Positions 52,185 through 60,915 of a stretch of DNA of 64,000 bases are shown here, piece by piece. The translations under genes and the position numbers were made by a program. The stretch covers positions 1-64,000 of the forward strand of contig CAZGAV010000007.1 in the NCBI GenBank assembly GCA_964523575.1, in the 5' to 3' direction. The stretch comes from DAOUTW01 sp964523575. GTDB lineage: Bacteria > Zixibacteria > MSB-5A5 > GN15 > JAAZOE01. The notes beneath the pieces were generated by a model. The model searched no databases. It was given only the letters and a program-made list of their open reading frames with translations, and had not been told where the DNA came from. The stretch's first letter is position 1; each line of letters begins with the position of its first letter.

Positions 52185-53411
52185 ATGCCGGATGAAAGGA
52201 TTATACCGTTCGAGTTTGATGACGAAACGACCAACACCGCCGACATCAAAGTGATCGGAGTGGGCGGCGCGGGCGGCAACGCCATCGACCGGATGATCGA
52301 CGCCGGGTTGTCGGGCGTCGATTTTATCGCCATCAATACCGATGCTCAGGTATTGGAGCAGAACAAAGCGGGTATCAAAGTCCAGATCGGCAAAAGGGTA
52401 ACCAAAGGTCTGGGCGCCGGCGCCAATCCTGAAGTCGGCCGCAAGTCGATTGAGGAAGACGCCGACGAAGTAGCTTCCCATCTGGCCGGAGCCGACATGG
52501 TTTTCGTGACGGCCGGGATGGGCGGGGGCACCGGTACCGGAGCGGCTCCGATTGTGGCCAAGCTGGCCAAATCCCAGGGGGCGCTGACGGTGGCTATCGT
52601 CACCCGTCCGTTCGATTTCGAAGGGAAGAAAAGAATCAGCCGGGCCGATGACGGCCTGGGCGAACTGCGTAAGCACGTCGATACCCTCATAACCATTCCC
52701 AACCAGCGTCTGCTGGCCGTCGCCGATCGCAATACTCTTCTAACCGACGCCTTCCTCATGGCCGATGATGTCCTTTATCAGGCTACCAAGGGGATCTCCG
52801 ATCTGATTACCGTGGCTGGCCTGATCAACTGCGATTTTGCCGACGTCAGAACCGTGATGCTCGAAATGGGCGATGCTTTGATGGGCACCGGGGAGGCCAA
52901 GGGAGAAGATCGCGCGGCGGCGGCGGCCCATATGGCCATCTCCTCGCCTCTGCTGGAAAATGTTTCGATTGCCGGGGCCCGGGGAGTGCTGATCAATGTC
53001 ACCGGCGGCGCCGATATGACCCTCTTTGACGTCAATGACGCTACGTCCAAGATCTACGATGCGGCCGGGGCTGAGGCCAATATCATCGTCGGGGCCGTAA
53101 TCGATCCACGCCTCGAGGATACCGTCCGCGTCACCGTCATCGCCACCGGTTTCGGTAACGGCACTTCTCAGAGGGCGGAAATCGAGGAGCCTCGTCGGGA
53201 AGCAGTGGCCAATGATCTCTTCGGCGGCACGCTCAAAAGCGAGCCGGTCGTGCGGAAAGCTCCAAGCAACGGCGGCAATGGCGGCAAGAAGCGTGAACTG
53301 GTCTATACCAGTGACAACAATCTCGAAGTGCCGACCTATATCAGGCGGCAGATGCAGGAATTAGAAGGAGGCTTTGCGGAGTCGCCGTCCGCCAGGCGAT
53401 TCGAATTTTAG
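52185..53411 (+). CDS. ftsZ: Cell division GTPase FtsZ
   Basis: Tubulin homologue forming the division ring. IKVIGVGGAGGNAIDRMI at the N-terminus, the tubulin signature in FVTAGMGGGTGTGAAPIV, NQRLLAVADRNTLLTDAF (T5/T6 region), and NVTGGADMTLFDVNDA. After a flexible linker the C-terminal tail carries LEVPTYIRRQ, the FtsA-binding peptide. GAGGAGG precedes the ATG. 408 residues. Last gene of the dcw cluster, followed by a strong hairpin at 53470. Confidence 0.98.
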   Translation: MPDERIIPFEFDDETTNTADIKVIGVGGAGGNAIDRMIDAGLSGVDFIAINTDAQVLEQNKAGIKVQIGKRVTKGLGAGANPEVGRKSIEEDADEVASHLAGADMVFVTAGMGGGTGTGAAPIVAKLAKSQGALTVAIVTRPFDFEGKKRISRADDGLGELRKHVDTLITIPNQRLLAVADRNTLLTDAFLMADDVLYQATKGISDLITVAGLINCDFADVRTVMLEMGDALMGTGEAKGEDRAAAAAHMAISSPLLENVSIAGARGVLINVTGGADMTLFDVNDATSKIYDAAGAEANIIVGAVIDPRLEDTVRVTVIATGFGNGTSQRAEIEEPRREAVANDLFGGTLKSEPVVRKAPSNGGNGGKKRELVYTSDNNLEVPTYIRRQMQELEGGFAESPSARRFEF

Positions 53412-53469
53412 TGGACTGATTTGTAGCCCGTTTTGACCTGATAATATCCGGCGGATTTAGCATCCGTAA

Positions 53470-53507
53470 GTCGGGTTTCGATTCGGCAATGGGAATCGAA
53501 ACCCGAC
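53470..53507 (+). terminator. Long hairpin downstream of ftsZ
   Basis: A perfect 15-bp inverted repeat (53470-53484 with 53493-53507) around an 8-base loop, 58 bases after the ftsZ stop. It is followed by AAAAATT rather than a T tract, so it may be a transcript-end or processing hairpin rather than a classical terminator. Confidence 0.6.
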
Positions 53508-53671
53508 AAAAATTGCTCGACCGGCAGACTACTTCCACGCCGTCGGCCCGGAAACGCCGGCCAATTATACCGGGATTAAATCCGGTCAAGTACCAACGCT
53601 CTTTTACACCGAAAAACATGTGCCTGAAAACCGGGCGCACGAACAATACCTTTCTCATTCTTTTTACAGGA

Positions 53672-53711
53672 CCCGCCGGTATGGCTTCCCCCCTTGCCGG
53701 CGGGATTTTTT
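53672..53711 (+). terminator. Intrinsic terminator
   Basis: CCCGCCGG (53672-53679) pairs with CCGGCGGG (53697-53704) around a 17-base loop and is followed by ATTTTTTA. Canonical, and placed to end dcw read-through before the hydrogenase promoter. Confidence 0.85.
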
Positions 53712-53839
53712 ATGGTTTCCCAAGTCCTCCTCGACATGCTGTATGGAACTCTATCCGGCGGCATTGCGAACCGACGAGAAAAGGAGAGAACAATTGTATG
53801 GTATAAAGCAAAAAAGATAGATTTTAGGGGTCTTTGGGG

Positions 53840-53868
53840 TTGACGAATTTTAATATCAAATCTATATT
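53840..53868 (+). promoter_or_regulatory. Strong sigma70 promoter for the hdr-mvh region
   Basis: TTGACG (53840-53845) and TATATT (53863-53868) with an exact 17-base AT-rich spacer. The best promoter in the window; transcription would start near 53875, about 565 bases before hdrC. Confidence 0.8.
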
Positions 53869-53898
53869 GCTTCTGGTAAACAGGAGGAGTGTGTTCTG

Positions 53899-54303
53899 AT
53901 GCGGTGGCTCATTCGACGCCAGCGTTCGGTAACGCCGGTTTCTCATACTGTCCTACCTGATGGACGCCTTTCGCGCAGTTTCCTTGCATTAATAATTTCA
54001 AAATTGGCGGAGTTTTGTCATGCGATGGTAAGCGACGCCCGTAAGCCGATTTTCGATTCCATCGAAGGTCGTGGTTTGCGGATATTTGTGAATTATTTCA
54101 CATGCTATCTGCGACCGATGCGGCTGCTTTCTTACGCCTATATCTGCGACAAAGCCTGCTACTTGCGACGCGTCCCTCATCGCACCATCCGGCGGGTCCA
54201 CGTCATGCCGTCGAGCACCTCGATGTTTCGAATCGGTTACGCCCGATTATTTTCCTCGGGCGGTGAGGACAACGATATCACCGGCGACGTCGGACGCCGG
54301 TAG
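53899..54303 (+). CDS. Unrecognised small open frame in the hdr leader
   Basis: A 134-codon frame that begins with ATG 11 bases after AGGAGGA and about 25 bases after the predicted transcription start. The product is basic and Arg-rich, resembles no known family, has no signal peptide and no Fe-S motif. Codon use looks less regular than in neighbouring genes. It could be a real small protein, a leader peptide for the hdr operon, or a fortuitous frame in a long 5' untranslated region. Confidence 0.22.
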   Translation: MRWLIRRQRSVTPVSHTVLPDGRLSRSFLALIISKLAEFCHAMVSDARKPIFDSIEGRGLRIFVNYFTCYLRPMRLLSYAYICDKACYLRRVPHRTIRRVHVMPSSTSMFRIGYARLFSSGGEDNDITGDVGRR

Positions 54304-54439
54304 TTCCTGACCTTTGTCAAGACCTTCCGGTTCGACCGCAGTCAATTGCGCCGCCGCATCATGGGTTCTCCGACAATCGGACGCATTCGATGAACTCCTG
54401 TTCCTCTCGAACTTAACGGTTGCCTTAGAGGAGGAACCT

Positions 54440-55072
54440 ATGAATAAGTGGCAAGGGTGGCGCAAAATACGGTACGAATCGGAGCTCAATCCCCATTTCT
54501 CATCGGAAATCTCGTCGATCCCCGGGGGCGACAAGCTCTTCAGTTGCATTCAATGCGGCACCTGCAGCGGTATGTGTCCTTTAAGTCAGTATATGGATTA
54601 TACGCCGCGGCAGATCATCGCCATGATCCGGGCCGGAATGAAAGGCGAGGTGCTGGCCAGCTATACCACCTGGCTGTGCGCCTCGTGTTATTCCTGCACG
54701 GTCGAATGCCCCAAAGAAATTCGAATCACCGATTTCATGTATGCCGCCAAGCGATTGGCCATCAGGGAGGGGATTTCGCCCAAGCGTTTTCCGATCACGG
54801 TTTTGGCCGGAGAATTTTTCAAAGCCGTGGAGAAGTCGGGGCGCAGTAGCGAAACCTGGTTACTGGTCAAACTGTATCTCAAGACCAACCCCCTGGCGAT
54901 GCTCAAGCAGGCCGTTTTAGGCGCCCGGTTGATGATGAAAGGGCGGCTGAGTCTCAAACGCGAATCGATCGAACGAAAAGACGAATTGCATCGCATGCTC
55001 AAAGTACTCGAAAAAGAACATATGGTCAAAAGCCCGGCCATCGTGCCTTTGCCGGAGGAGGTGACAGGATGA
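54440..55072 (+). CDS. hdrC: Heterodisulfide reductase subunit C-like iron-sulfur protein
   Basis: Small Fe-S subunit that passes electrons between HdrA and HdrB. Two [4Fe-4S] binding motifs: SCIQCGTCSGMCP (Cys36, 39, 42, 46) and LCASCYSCTVECP (Cys80, 83, 86, 90). This CxxCxxCxxxCP pair is the HdrC signature. The C-terminal about 80 residues are helical (KLYLKTNPLAMLKQAV). GAGGAGG lies 5 bases before the ATG, so 54440 is the start. First gene of the hdr-mvh operon; it overlaps hdrB by four bases (ATGA). 210 residues, typical. Confidence 0.93.
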   Translation: MNKWQGWRKIRYESELNPHFSSEISSIPGGDKLFSCIQCGTCSGMCPLSQYMDYTPRQIIAMIRAGMKGEVLASYTTWLCASCYSCTVECPKEIRITDFMYAAKRLAIREGISPKRFPITVLAGEFFKAVEKSGRSSETWLLVKLYLKTNPLAMLKQAVLGARLMMKGRLSLKRESIERKDELHRMLKVLEKEHMVKSPAIVPLPEEVTG

Positions 55073-55977
55073 GCTACCTTTATTTCCCCGGATGTTCGCT
55101 CAAAAGCACCGGACGAGCCTATGAAGAATCGATGCTTTCGACCTTTGCGGCCCTCGACGCTCCTCTTGAGGAACTCGAAGATTGGAATTGTTGCGGTGCG
55201 ACAGCCTATATGGCGATCAGCGAATTGAAAGCCTTCGCCTTGTCGGCCCGGAACATGGCTCTGGCCGAAAGACAGGGGAACGGATCGGGGCCGTCCGATC
55301 TGGTCGTGCCCTGCGCGGCCTGCTATCTTGGATTGAACAAAGCCCAGCATTATCTGGCAGACAATCCCGACATCCGACGCACTATCGGACAGGCGCTGGA
55401 TGCCGCCGGTCTTGAATACTCCGGCCGGGTTCGAGTCCGCCATCCGCTGGATATCCTGGTCAATGATATCGGGCTCGATAAAATCAAAGCGCGCGTCAAA
55501 AGGCCGCTGGAGGGGATGACCGTCGCCTGCTACTATGGATGTCAACTGGTCCGGCCGTATGCTGAATTCGACGATCAGCACCAGCCGACAACGATGGACG
55601 TAATCATGAAAGCCCTGGGCGCCAAAGTGATCGAATGGCCCCTCAAAACTCGTTGTTGCGGCGGGTCGCTGACCGGCACCGTTCCGGAAGTCGGACAGCG
55701 TCTCAGTTATATACTTCTCAAGGAAGCTCAAAAGCGCGGATGTAACGTCATCGCGACCGCCTGTCCGCTGTGTCAGTTCAATCTCGAATGTTATCAGGCG
55801 CAGATCGGCCGTCGTTATGGCAGTTCGATCAACGTGCCGGTAGCATATTTCACGCAGATAATGGGCGTTGCTTTCGGCATCAAGCAGAGCCGACTGGGTT
55901 TGCGGCGTCTGTTTGTTTCGTTGCGGATGCCTCCGCCCAAAGTTGCCGCCGCGGGAGGTGCTCATGTCACAGGTTAA
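55069..55977 (+). CDS. hdrB: Heterodisulfide reductase subunit B-like protein
   Basis: Catalytic disulfide-reducing subunit in methanogen Hdr. Two cysteine-rich CCG domains: FPGCSLKS (Cys9), DWNCCGATAYM (Cys41, 42) and VPCAACYLGL (Cys82, 85); then VACYYGCQLVRPY, KTRCCGGSLTGT and ATACPLCQFNLECY. In known HdrB these cysteines bind two non-cubane [4Fe-4S] clusters that split the heterodisulfide. All cluster cysteines appear to be present. The true substrate in a bacterium without coenzyme M and B is unknown; the DsrC-like genes downstream are candidates. 302 residues. Confidence 0.94.
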   Translation: MSYLYFPGCSLKSTGRAYEESMLSTFAALDAPLEELEDWNCCGATAYMAISELKAFALSARNMALAERQGNGSGPSDLVVPCAACYLGLNKAQHYLADNPDIRRTIGQALDAAGLEYSGRVRVRHPLDILVNDIGLDKIKARVKRPLEGMTVACYYGCQLVRPYAEFDDQHQPTTMDVIMKALGAKVIEWPLKTRCCGGSLTGTVPEVGQRLSYILLKEAQKRGCNVIATACPLCQFNLECYQAQIGRRYGSSINVPVAYFTQIMGVAFGIKQSRLGLRRLFVSLRMPPPKVAAAGGAHVTG

Positions 55978-57967
55978 TATGGAAACCAACGGTGCGCCCC
56001 GAGTCGGCGTCTATGTCTGTCATTGCGGTATTAACATTGCCCACACGGTCGATATCGCCGCCACCGTCGAGTTTGCGGTGCGGCTGCCTTATGTGACCGT
56101 ATCCACCGAATATAAATTTATGTGTTCCGATCCCGGCCAGGATTTGATCGGCCAGGATATTCGCAGCGGAAAAATAGACCGGGTTGTCGTCGCCTCCTGC
56201 TCACCCCTAATGCATGAGCCCACATTTCGGCGAGCCATCGCTGAAGCCGGCGGCAACCCGTTTTTATTTCAAATGGCGAATATCCGCGAACATGTCAGCT
56301 GGGTGACCAAAGATCATGATGCCGCCACCGGGAAGGCCAAGGCATTGATCGCGGCGGCCGTCGAACGGGTTGCCCTTCATCAGCCCCTCGAGAGTACCAG
56401 CGTACCGGTTCACCCGGATGTCCTCGTTGTCGGCGGCGGCATTGCCGGAATCCATGCTGCTCTGACAGCGGCCAATGCCGGCAAGAAAGTCTATCTGGTG
56501 GAAAGGGAGCCGACCATCGGCGGGCACATGGCCAAGTTCGATAAGACCTTTCCTACGCTCGATTGTTCGGCCTGTATCCTGACGCCGAAAATGTCAGCCG
56601 TTCGGGCCCATCCCAATATCACCCTCTGGACCTATTCGGAGGTGGCCGAGGTGGAGGGATTTGTGGGCAATTTTAAGGTCAAGGTCAAAAGAAAACCACG
56701 TTATATCGACGAAGAAGCCTGCGTCGGCTGTCTCGAATGCATTGAGGCTTGCATTTTCAAAAAGGGCAAAATCAGCGATGAGTTTAATGTTGGACTAAGC
56801 AAACGCAAACCGATTTACATCCCCTTCCCGCAGGCGACACCGCTGGTGGCCGTTATCGATCCCGAAAGTTGCGCCCATTTCCTCACCGGCAAATGCAAGG
56901 AACCCTGCGTCGATTCCTGCGAGCGGCAGGCGATTGATTTCAACCAGACCGAGGAGATCAAGGAAATCGAAGTCGGGGCCATAATCCTGGCCACCGGTTT
57001 CAAGACCTTTGATGCTGCCCGGGTTTCACGCTACGGTTACGGCCGGTATCCCAATATCTATTCCAGTCTTGAAATCGAACGAATGGTCAACGCCGCCGGG
57101 CCGACGGCCGGCGAGGTTATGCTTGAAAACGGTGAGAAACCCAAAGCGGTCGGGATCGTCCATTGTGTCGGCTCCCGCGATAATAACACCAATAAATGGT
57201 GCTCGCGGGTATGCTGTATGTATTCGCTCAAGCTGGCCCACCTGCTGAAAGAAAGGACCGGGGCGGAAATTTACAATTTCTATATCGACATGCGAACGCC
57301 CGGTAAAGGCTATGAGGAATTCTACGAACGACTCAACCGGGAAAAGGTGCACTTCATCCGCGGCCGGGTCGCCGAAATTTCCGACTGGGCCATGGCTCCG
57401 GAAGAAGAGGGCAAGTTGATTATCCGGGCCGAGGATACTCTGGTAGGCATGGTGCGCCGTATTCCGGTCGATATGGTTGTCCTCTCGGTCGGTCTGGAAC
57501 CGCAGGCCGACGCCGACGCCGTCCGCCGGATGTTCAATATCAGTTGCAGTCAGGAAGGCTGGTTCCTGGAGCGGCATCCCAAGCTGGCCCCGGTGTCGAC
57601 CTTTACTGACGGCGTTTTCCTCGCAGGGGCCTGTCAGGGTCCCAAGGATATCCCCGACAGCGTGGCGCAGGCGGGAGCGGCAACGGCGGAGGCCCTGGCC
57701 TTGATCGATGCCGGAAAGGTGCAACTGGAGCCGAATACCGCTTATGTTATGGAGGAATTCTGTTCGGGGTGCAAGACCTGCGTCGGGCTTTGTCCCTACA
57801 GTGCCATCGGATTTGACGAGGAAAAACAGGTCGCAGCGGTCAATGGGGCCATATGCAAAGGCTGCGGCACCTGCGTGGCGGCCTGCCCGTCGGGTTCGCT
57901 CCAGCAGAATCTTTTCACCGATGAACAGATTTTCCGCGAAATAAAGGGAGTGGTCAATTATGTCTGA
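55964..57967 (+). CDS. hdrA: Heterodisulfide reductase subunit A-like FAD/Fe-S protein
   Basis: Flavoprotein at the centre of Hdr; in methanogens its FAD performs electron bifurcation. N-terminal cysteines in YVCHCGINI (19, 21), then the FAD Rossmann VLVVGGGIAGIHAALTAA (about 153-170) and EREPTIGGHMAKFDKTF, DCSACILTPKM (Cys201, 204). An inserted ferredoxin-like site is EACVGCLECIEAC (from about 252). A C-terminal pair of [4Fe-4S] motifs is FCSGCKTCVGLCPYSAIGF and ICKGCGTCVAACPSG. ATG 55964 has GGGAGG upstream and overlaps hdrB by 14 bases. 667 residues matches the canonical single HdrA. It overlaps mvhD. Confidence 0.94.
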   Translation: MSQVNMETNGAPRVGVYVCHCGINIAHTVDIAATVEFAVRLPYVTVSTEYKFMCSDPGQDLIGQDIRSGKIDRVVVASCSPLMHEPTFRRAIAEAGGNPFLFQMANIREHVSWVTKDHDAATGKAKALIAAAVERVALHQPLESTSVPVHPDVLVVGGGIAGIHAALTAANAGKKVYLVEREPTIGGHMAKFDKTFPTLDCSACILTPKMSAVRAHPNITLWTYSEVAEVEGFVGNFKVKVKRKPRYIDEEACVGCLECIEACIFKKGKISDEFNVGLSKRKPIYIPFPQATPLVAVIDPESCAHFLTGKCKEPCVDSCERQAIDFNQTEEIKEIEVGAIILATGFKTFDAARVSRYGYGRYPNIYSSLEIERMVNAAGPTAGEVMLENGEKPKAVGIVHCVGSRDNNTNKWCSRVCCMYSLKLAHLLKERTGAEIYNFYIDMRTPGKGYEEFYERLNREKVHFIRGRVAEISDWAMAPEEEGKLIIRAEDTLVGMVRRIPVDMVVLSVGLEPQADADAVRRMFNISCSQEGWFLERHPKLAPVSTFTDGVFLAGACQGPKDIPDSVAQAGAATAEALALIDAGKVQLEPNTAYVMEEFCSGCKTCVGLCPYSAIGFDEEKQVAAVNGAICKGCGTCVAACPSGSLQQNLFTDEQIFREIKGVVNYV

Positions 57968-58466
57968 TAATACAACAGCCCAGCCATCATTCGAGCCGAA
58001 GATCGTCGCCTTCTTCTGCAACTGGTGCACATATACGGCCGCCGATCTGGCCGGCACGGCCCGGATGCAGTATGCCCCCAACGTCAGGGTGGTGCGCCTC
58101 ATGTGTTCCGGGCGGCTCGATCCCCAGTTTGTCATGACAGCATTCCGAGAAGGCGCCGACGGCGTCCTGATTGGCGGCTGTCATCCCGGCGATTGCCATT
58201 ATCAGGAGGGCAATTACAAGGCCCTGCGCCGTTTCATCCTGCTCCAGCGTCTGTTGGCGGCGATGGGAATCGAGGAGGAACGTATCCGCCTCGAATGGAT
58301 AGCCGCCTCCGAGGGAGACAAGGTTCAGCGGGTTATCAATGAAATGACCGAAGCCGTCCGCAGTCTGGGGCCCCTGCGGATGGAGCCCCGACCGATGCCG
58401 ATGATGCCTCATGAGGCCGCGGCTTCGACCCCCGAGATAATATTGTCACAAGGAGAGACCTCATGA
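57960..58466 (+). CDS. mvhD: MvhD-like [2Fe-2S] subunit linking hydrogenase and HdrA
   Basis: Small electron-transfer protein (FlpD/MvhD family) that docks the hydrogenase onto HdrA. IVAFFCNWCTYTAADLAG (Cys20, 23), VRLMCSGRLD, and VLIGGCHPGDCHYQEGNYK hold the cysteines for the [2Fe-2S] cluster. LEWIAASEGDKVQRVINEMT is the family's C-terminal motif. It starts inside hdrA and its stop overlaps mvhG by four bases. 168 residues, a little longer than typical MvhD because of a Met/Pro-rich tail. Confidence 0.93.
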   Translation: MSDNTTAQPSFEPKIVAFFCNWCTYTAADLAGTARMQYAPNVRVVRLMCSGRLDPQFVMTAFREGADGVLIGGCHPGDCHYQEGNYKALRRFILLQRLLAAMGIEEERIRLEWIAASEGDKVQRVINEMTEAVRSLGPLRMEPRPMPMMPHEAAASTPEIILSQGETS

Positions 58467-59452
58467 GCAAGCCGAAAGTGAGTTTTTACTGGTGCGCCTC
58501 CTGCGGCGGATGCGAAGAGGCCGTCGTCGATCTCAATGAAGATATCCTCGGCGTGGTCGAGGCCGTCGATATCATGTTCTGGCCGGTGGCCCTCGATTTC
58601 AAGAAATCCGACGTTGAGGCGCTGGCCGAGGGTGAATTGGCGGTCAGCTTTATCAACGGAGCCATCCGCAGTTCCGAACAGCATGAGATGGTAGAGTTGT
58701 TGCGGCGCAAATCGCAAATGGTCGTGGCCTTCGGCAGTTGCGCTCATATGGGCGGCATCCCCGGCCTGGCCAATATGTTTCATCGCCAGGATATGATCGA
58801 TGAAGTATATTTCAAGTCTCCCAGTGTCACCAACGGTGTTGGAATCACTCCCCAATTGGAGTATGATGCCCCCGAAGGCCGATTGACTCTTCCCGAATTG
58901 TGGGATACGGTCAAAACTCTCGACCAGGTGATCGACGTCGATTACTATTTGCCCGGATGTCCGCCGCCGGTGAAACTGATCAAAGACGCCATCGGCGCCA
59001 TTCTCAGCGGTCAGCTTCCGGCCAAAGGTTCCGTACTGGCCCCGGATGAGGCCTTATGCGAAGAATGTCCCCGGGCCGAGACCAAACCGGAAAAGATAAG
59101 TATCCGGGAATTCAAACGTCCCCATCAGGTAATGATTGATCCCCATGAATGTCTGCTGGCTCAGGGACTTCTGTGTCTCGGACCGGTCACCCGAAAGGGA
59201 TGCGAAGGCGCCTGCACTAAAGCTAATATGCCCTGCACCGGATGCATGGGGCCGACCAGCCGGGTGGTCGATTTCGGCGGCAAAGCCATCTCGGCCATGG
59301 CCTCGCTGGCTGACGCCCGGGAAGATGATGATATCGTTGCTATCCTCAATAAAATCGTCGATCCGGTCGGGACTTTCTATCGTTACAGTCTGCCGGCGTC
59401 GCTTCTGCATCGCCACTATCAACCACCCGTTCGAGAGGGGAAAGAATCATGA
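58463..59452 (+). CDS. mvhG: [NiFe] hydrogenase small subunit, group 3c (MvhG-like)
   Basis: Fe-S subunit of a cytoplasmic hydrogenase. Proximal-cluster cysteines in FYWCASCGGCEEAV (Cys11, 14, 17), VVAFGSCAHMGGIPG and YLPGCPPPVKLI. A second half has further cysteines (LCEECPRAETK, KGCEGACTKANMPCTGCMGPT) for additional [4Fe-4S] clusters. There is no Tat signal, so it is cytoplasmic, and no diaphorase subunit is present; both fit group 3c (methyl-viologen-reducing/F420-non-reducing). It overlaps mvhD and mvhA by four bases each. Confidence 0.93.
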   Translation: MSKPKVSFYWCASCGGCEEAVVDLNEDILGVVEAVDIMFWPVALDFKKSDVEALAEGELAVSFINGAIRSSEQHEMVELLRRKSQMVVAFGSCAHMGGIPGLANMFHRQDMIDEVYFKSPSVTNGVGITPQLEYDAPEGRLTLPELWDTVKTLDQVIDVDYYLPGCPPPVKLIKDAIGAILSGQLPAKGSVLAPDEALCEECPRAETKPEKISIREFKRPHQVMIDPHECLLAQGLLCLGPVTRKGCEGACTKANMPCTGCMGPTSRVVDFGGKAISAMASLADAREDDDIVAILNKIVDPVGTFYRYSLPASLLHRHYQPPVREGKES

Positions 59453-60912
59453 GTCGGAAAATTACCATCGATCCCATAACCCGGCTGGAAGGCCACGGGA
59501 AAATCGATATTTTCCTCAACGACGACGGCGACGTCGATCGGGCCTACCTTCAGGTCCCCGAATTGCGCGGCTTTGAACGTTTCGCTCAGGGGCGTCCGGC
59601 CGAGGATATGCCGCAGATCACGCCTCGTATCTGCGGGGTTTGTCCCACCGCCCATCATATGGCGGCGACCAAGGCGCTCGATGCTCTGTATCAGGTCGAT
59701 CCCCCGGCGGCGGCCAAAAAAGTCCGGGAATTGCTCTATAACATTTTCTTCATCGAGGACCATGCCCTCCATTTCTTCTTTTTGGCCGGCCCGGACTTCG
59801 TGGTTGGGCCCAAGGCACCCAAGGCCGAAAGAAATATCCTCGGCGTCCTCGGAATAGTCGGTCTCGATATCGGCCGGGAAGTCATCGGCATGCGCCGGGA
59901 TTTGCGTGATCTGATGACACTGGTGATGGGCAAGGCGATTCATCCGGTCTTCGGTTTACCGGGCGGAATCTCCAATGGCATCACCTCTGAAAATCGACAG
60001 CGGTTTATCGACGTCGCCGATCACGCCGTCGATTTCGCCAAATTCACCCTCGGATTGTTTGGCGATGTCGTCCTGCAGAACAAGGACTATGTCAACCTCA
60101 TCACATCCGATATGTACACCCATCGAACCTACTACATGGGCATGGTGGATGAGAATGACAAGGTCAATTTCTATGACGGGCAACTCCGCGTGGTGGGGCC
60201 CGACGGCAACGAATTGACCAAATTCTCCGGTAACCGGTATCTGGATCATATCGGCGAACATGTCGAACCGTGGAGCTATGTCCGCTTCAGCTATCTCAAG
60301 GACATCGGCTGGAAAGGTTTTGAGGACGGTCCCGAAAGCGGAATATTTTCGGTAGCGCCGCTGGCCCGTCTCAATGCCGCCGACGGTATGGCGACGCCCC
60401 TGGCCGAGAAGGAGTACCAGAAGTATTTTGAAATCCTGGGGGGTAAACCGGTACACTACACGCTGGCCAATAGCTGGGCCCGGCTTATCGAGCTTCTATA
60501 TGCCGCCGAACGCATGCAGGAACTGGCCAACGATCCCGAGATTGTCAGCTCCAACCTGCGCGTCCTTCCGACCAAAACTCCGAAAGAGGGGATTGGCGTC
60601 GTCGAGGCGCCGCGCGGTACCCTGATACATCATTATAAAACCGATGACAATGGGATAATCACTGCGGCCAACCTGATTGTGGCGACCCAGAATAATTCGG
60701 CCCGGATCGCACTGTCAGTGGACAAGGCCGCCCGCGGAGCTATTTCGAAGGGGCAGGTCGATGACGGGGTGCTCAACCTGATCGAAATGTCCTTCCGGGC
60801 CTACGATCCCTGTCACGGTTGCGCCACTCATGCCCTGCCGGGCGAGATGCCGTTGGTCGTCCGGATTCTGGACAAGACCGGGCGGGTCACCCGGGAAATC
60901 AGGAGAGCATGA
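59449..60912 (+). CDS. mvhA: [NiFe] hydrogenase large subunit, group 3c (MvhA-like)
   Basis: Catalytic subunit that splits H2. The L1 motif is TPRICGVCPTAHHM (Cys62, 65) and the L2 motif is DPCHGCATH (Cys455, 458) near the C-terminus, so all four nickel ligands are present. A 26-residue extension follows the final His, as required for proteolytic maturation, and the protease gene is next. The N-terminal ITIDPITRLEGHGKIDIFLNDDG is usual for group 3. 487 residues. mvhG and mvhA overlap by ATGA, so the complex is translated in a coupled way. Confidence 0.95.
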   Translation: MSRKITIDPITRLEGHGKIDIFLNDDGDVDRAYLQVPELRGFERFAQGRPAEDMPQITPRICGVCPTAHHMAATKALDALYQVDPPAAAKKVRELLYNIFFIEDHALHFFFLAGPDFVVGPKAPKAERNILGVLGIVGLDIGREVIGMRRDLRDLMTLVMGKAIHPVFGLPGGISNGITSENRQRFIDVADHAVDFAKFTLGLFGDVVLQNKDYVNLITSDMYTHRTYYMGMVDENDKVNFYDGQLRVVGPDGNELTKFSGNRYLDHIGEHVEPWSYVRFSYLKDIGWKGFEDGPESGIFSVAPLARLNAADGMATPLAEKEYQKYFEILGGKPVHYTLANSWARLIELLYAAERMQELANDPEIVSSNLRVLPTKTPKEGIGVVEAPRGTLIHHYKTDDNGIITAANLIVATQNNSARIALSVDKAARGAISKGQVDDGVLNLIEMSFRAYDPCHGCATHALPGEMPLVVRILDKTGRVTREIRRA

Positions 60913-60915
60913 ATA

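Larger units (their letters stand above)
53412..54439. other. Gene-poor 1 kb region between ftsZ and the hdr operon
   Basis: It holds the hairpin at 53470, the terminator at 53672, the near-consensus promoter at 53840 and then about 565 bases of leader before hdrC. Within the leader is a small open frame (53899-54303) and a repeated CTATCTGCGACC-like motif near 54105, 54140 and 54160. Between 53508 and 53671 nothing recognisable is present apart from short GC-rich inverted repeats. No known riboswitch class or RNA gene was recognised. Confidence 0.6.

Noticed and set aside
53489..53806. 105-codon frame after ftsZ
   Set aside because: It begins inside the 15-bp hairpin and runs through an intrinsic terminator; no ribosome binding site.
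54688..55989. 433-codon minus-strand frame opposite hdrC/hdrB
   Set aside because: Antisense shadow of cysteine-motif-rich Hdr genes with good ribosome binding sites.
57026..58135. 369-codon minus-strand frame opposite hdrA/mvhD
   Set aside because: Antisense shadow; no start signal and no domain.
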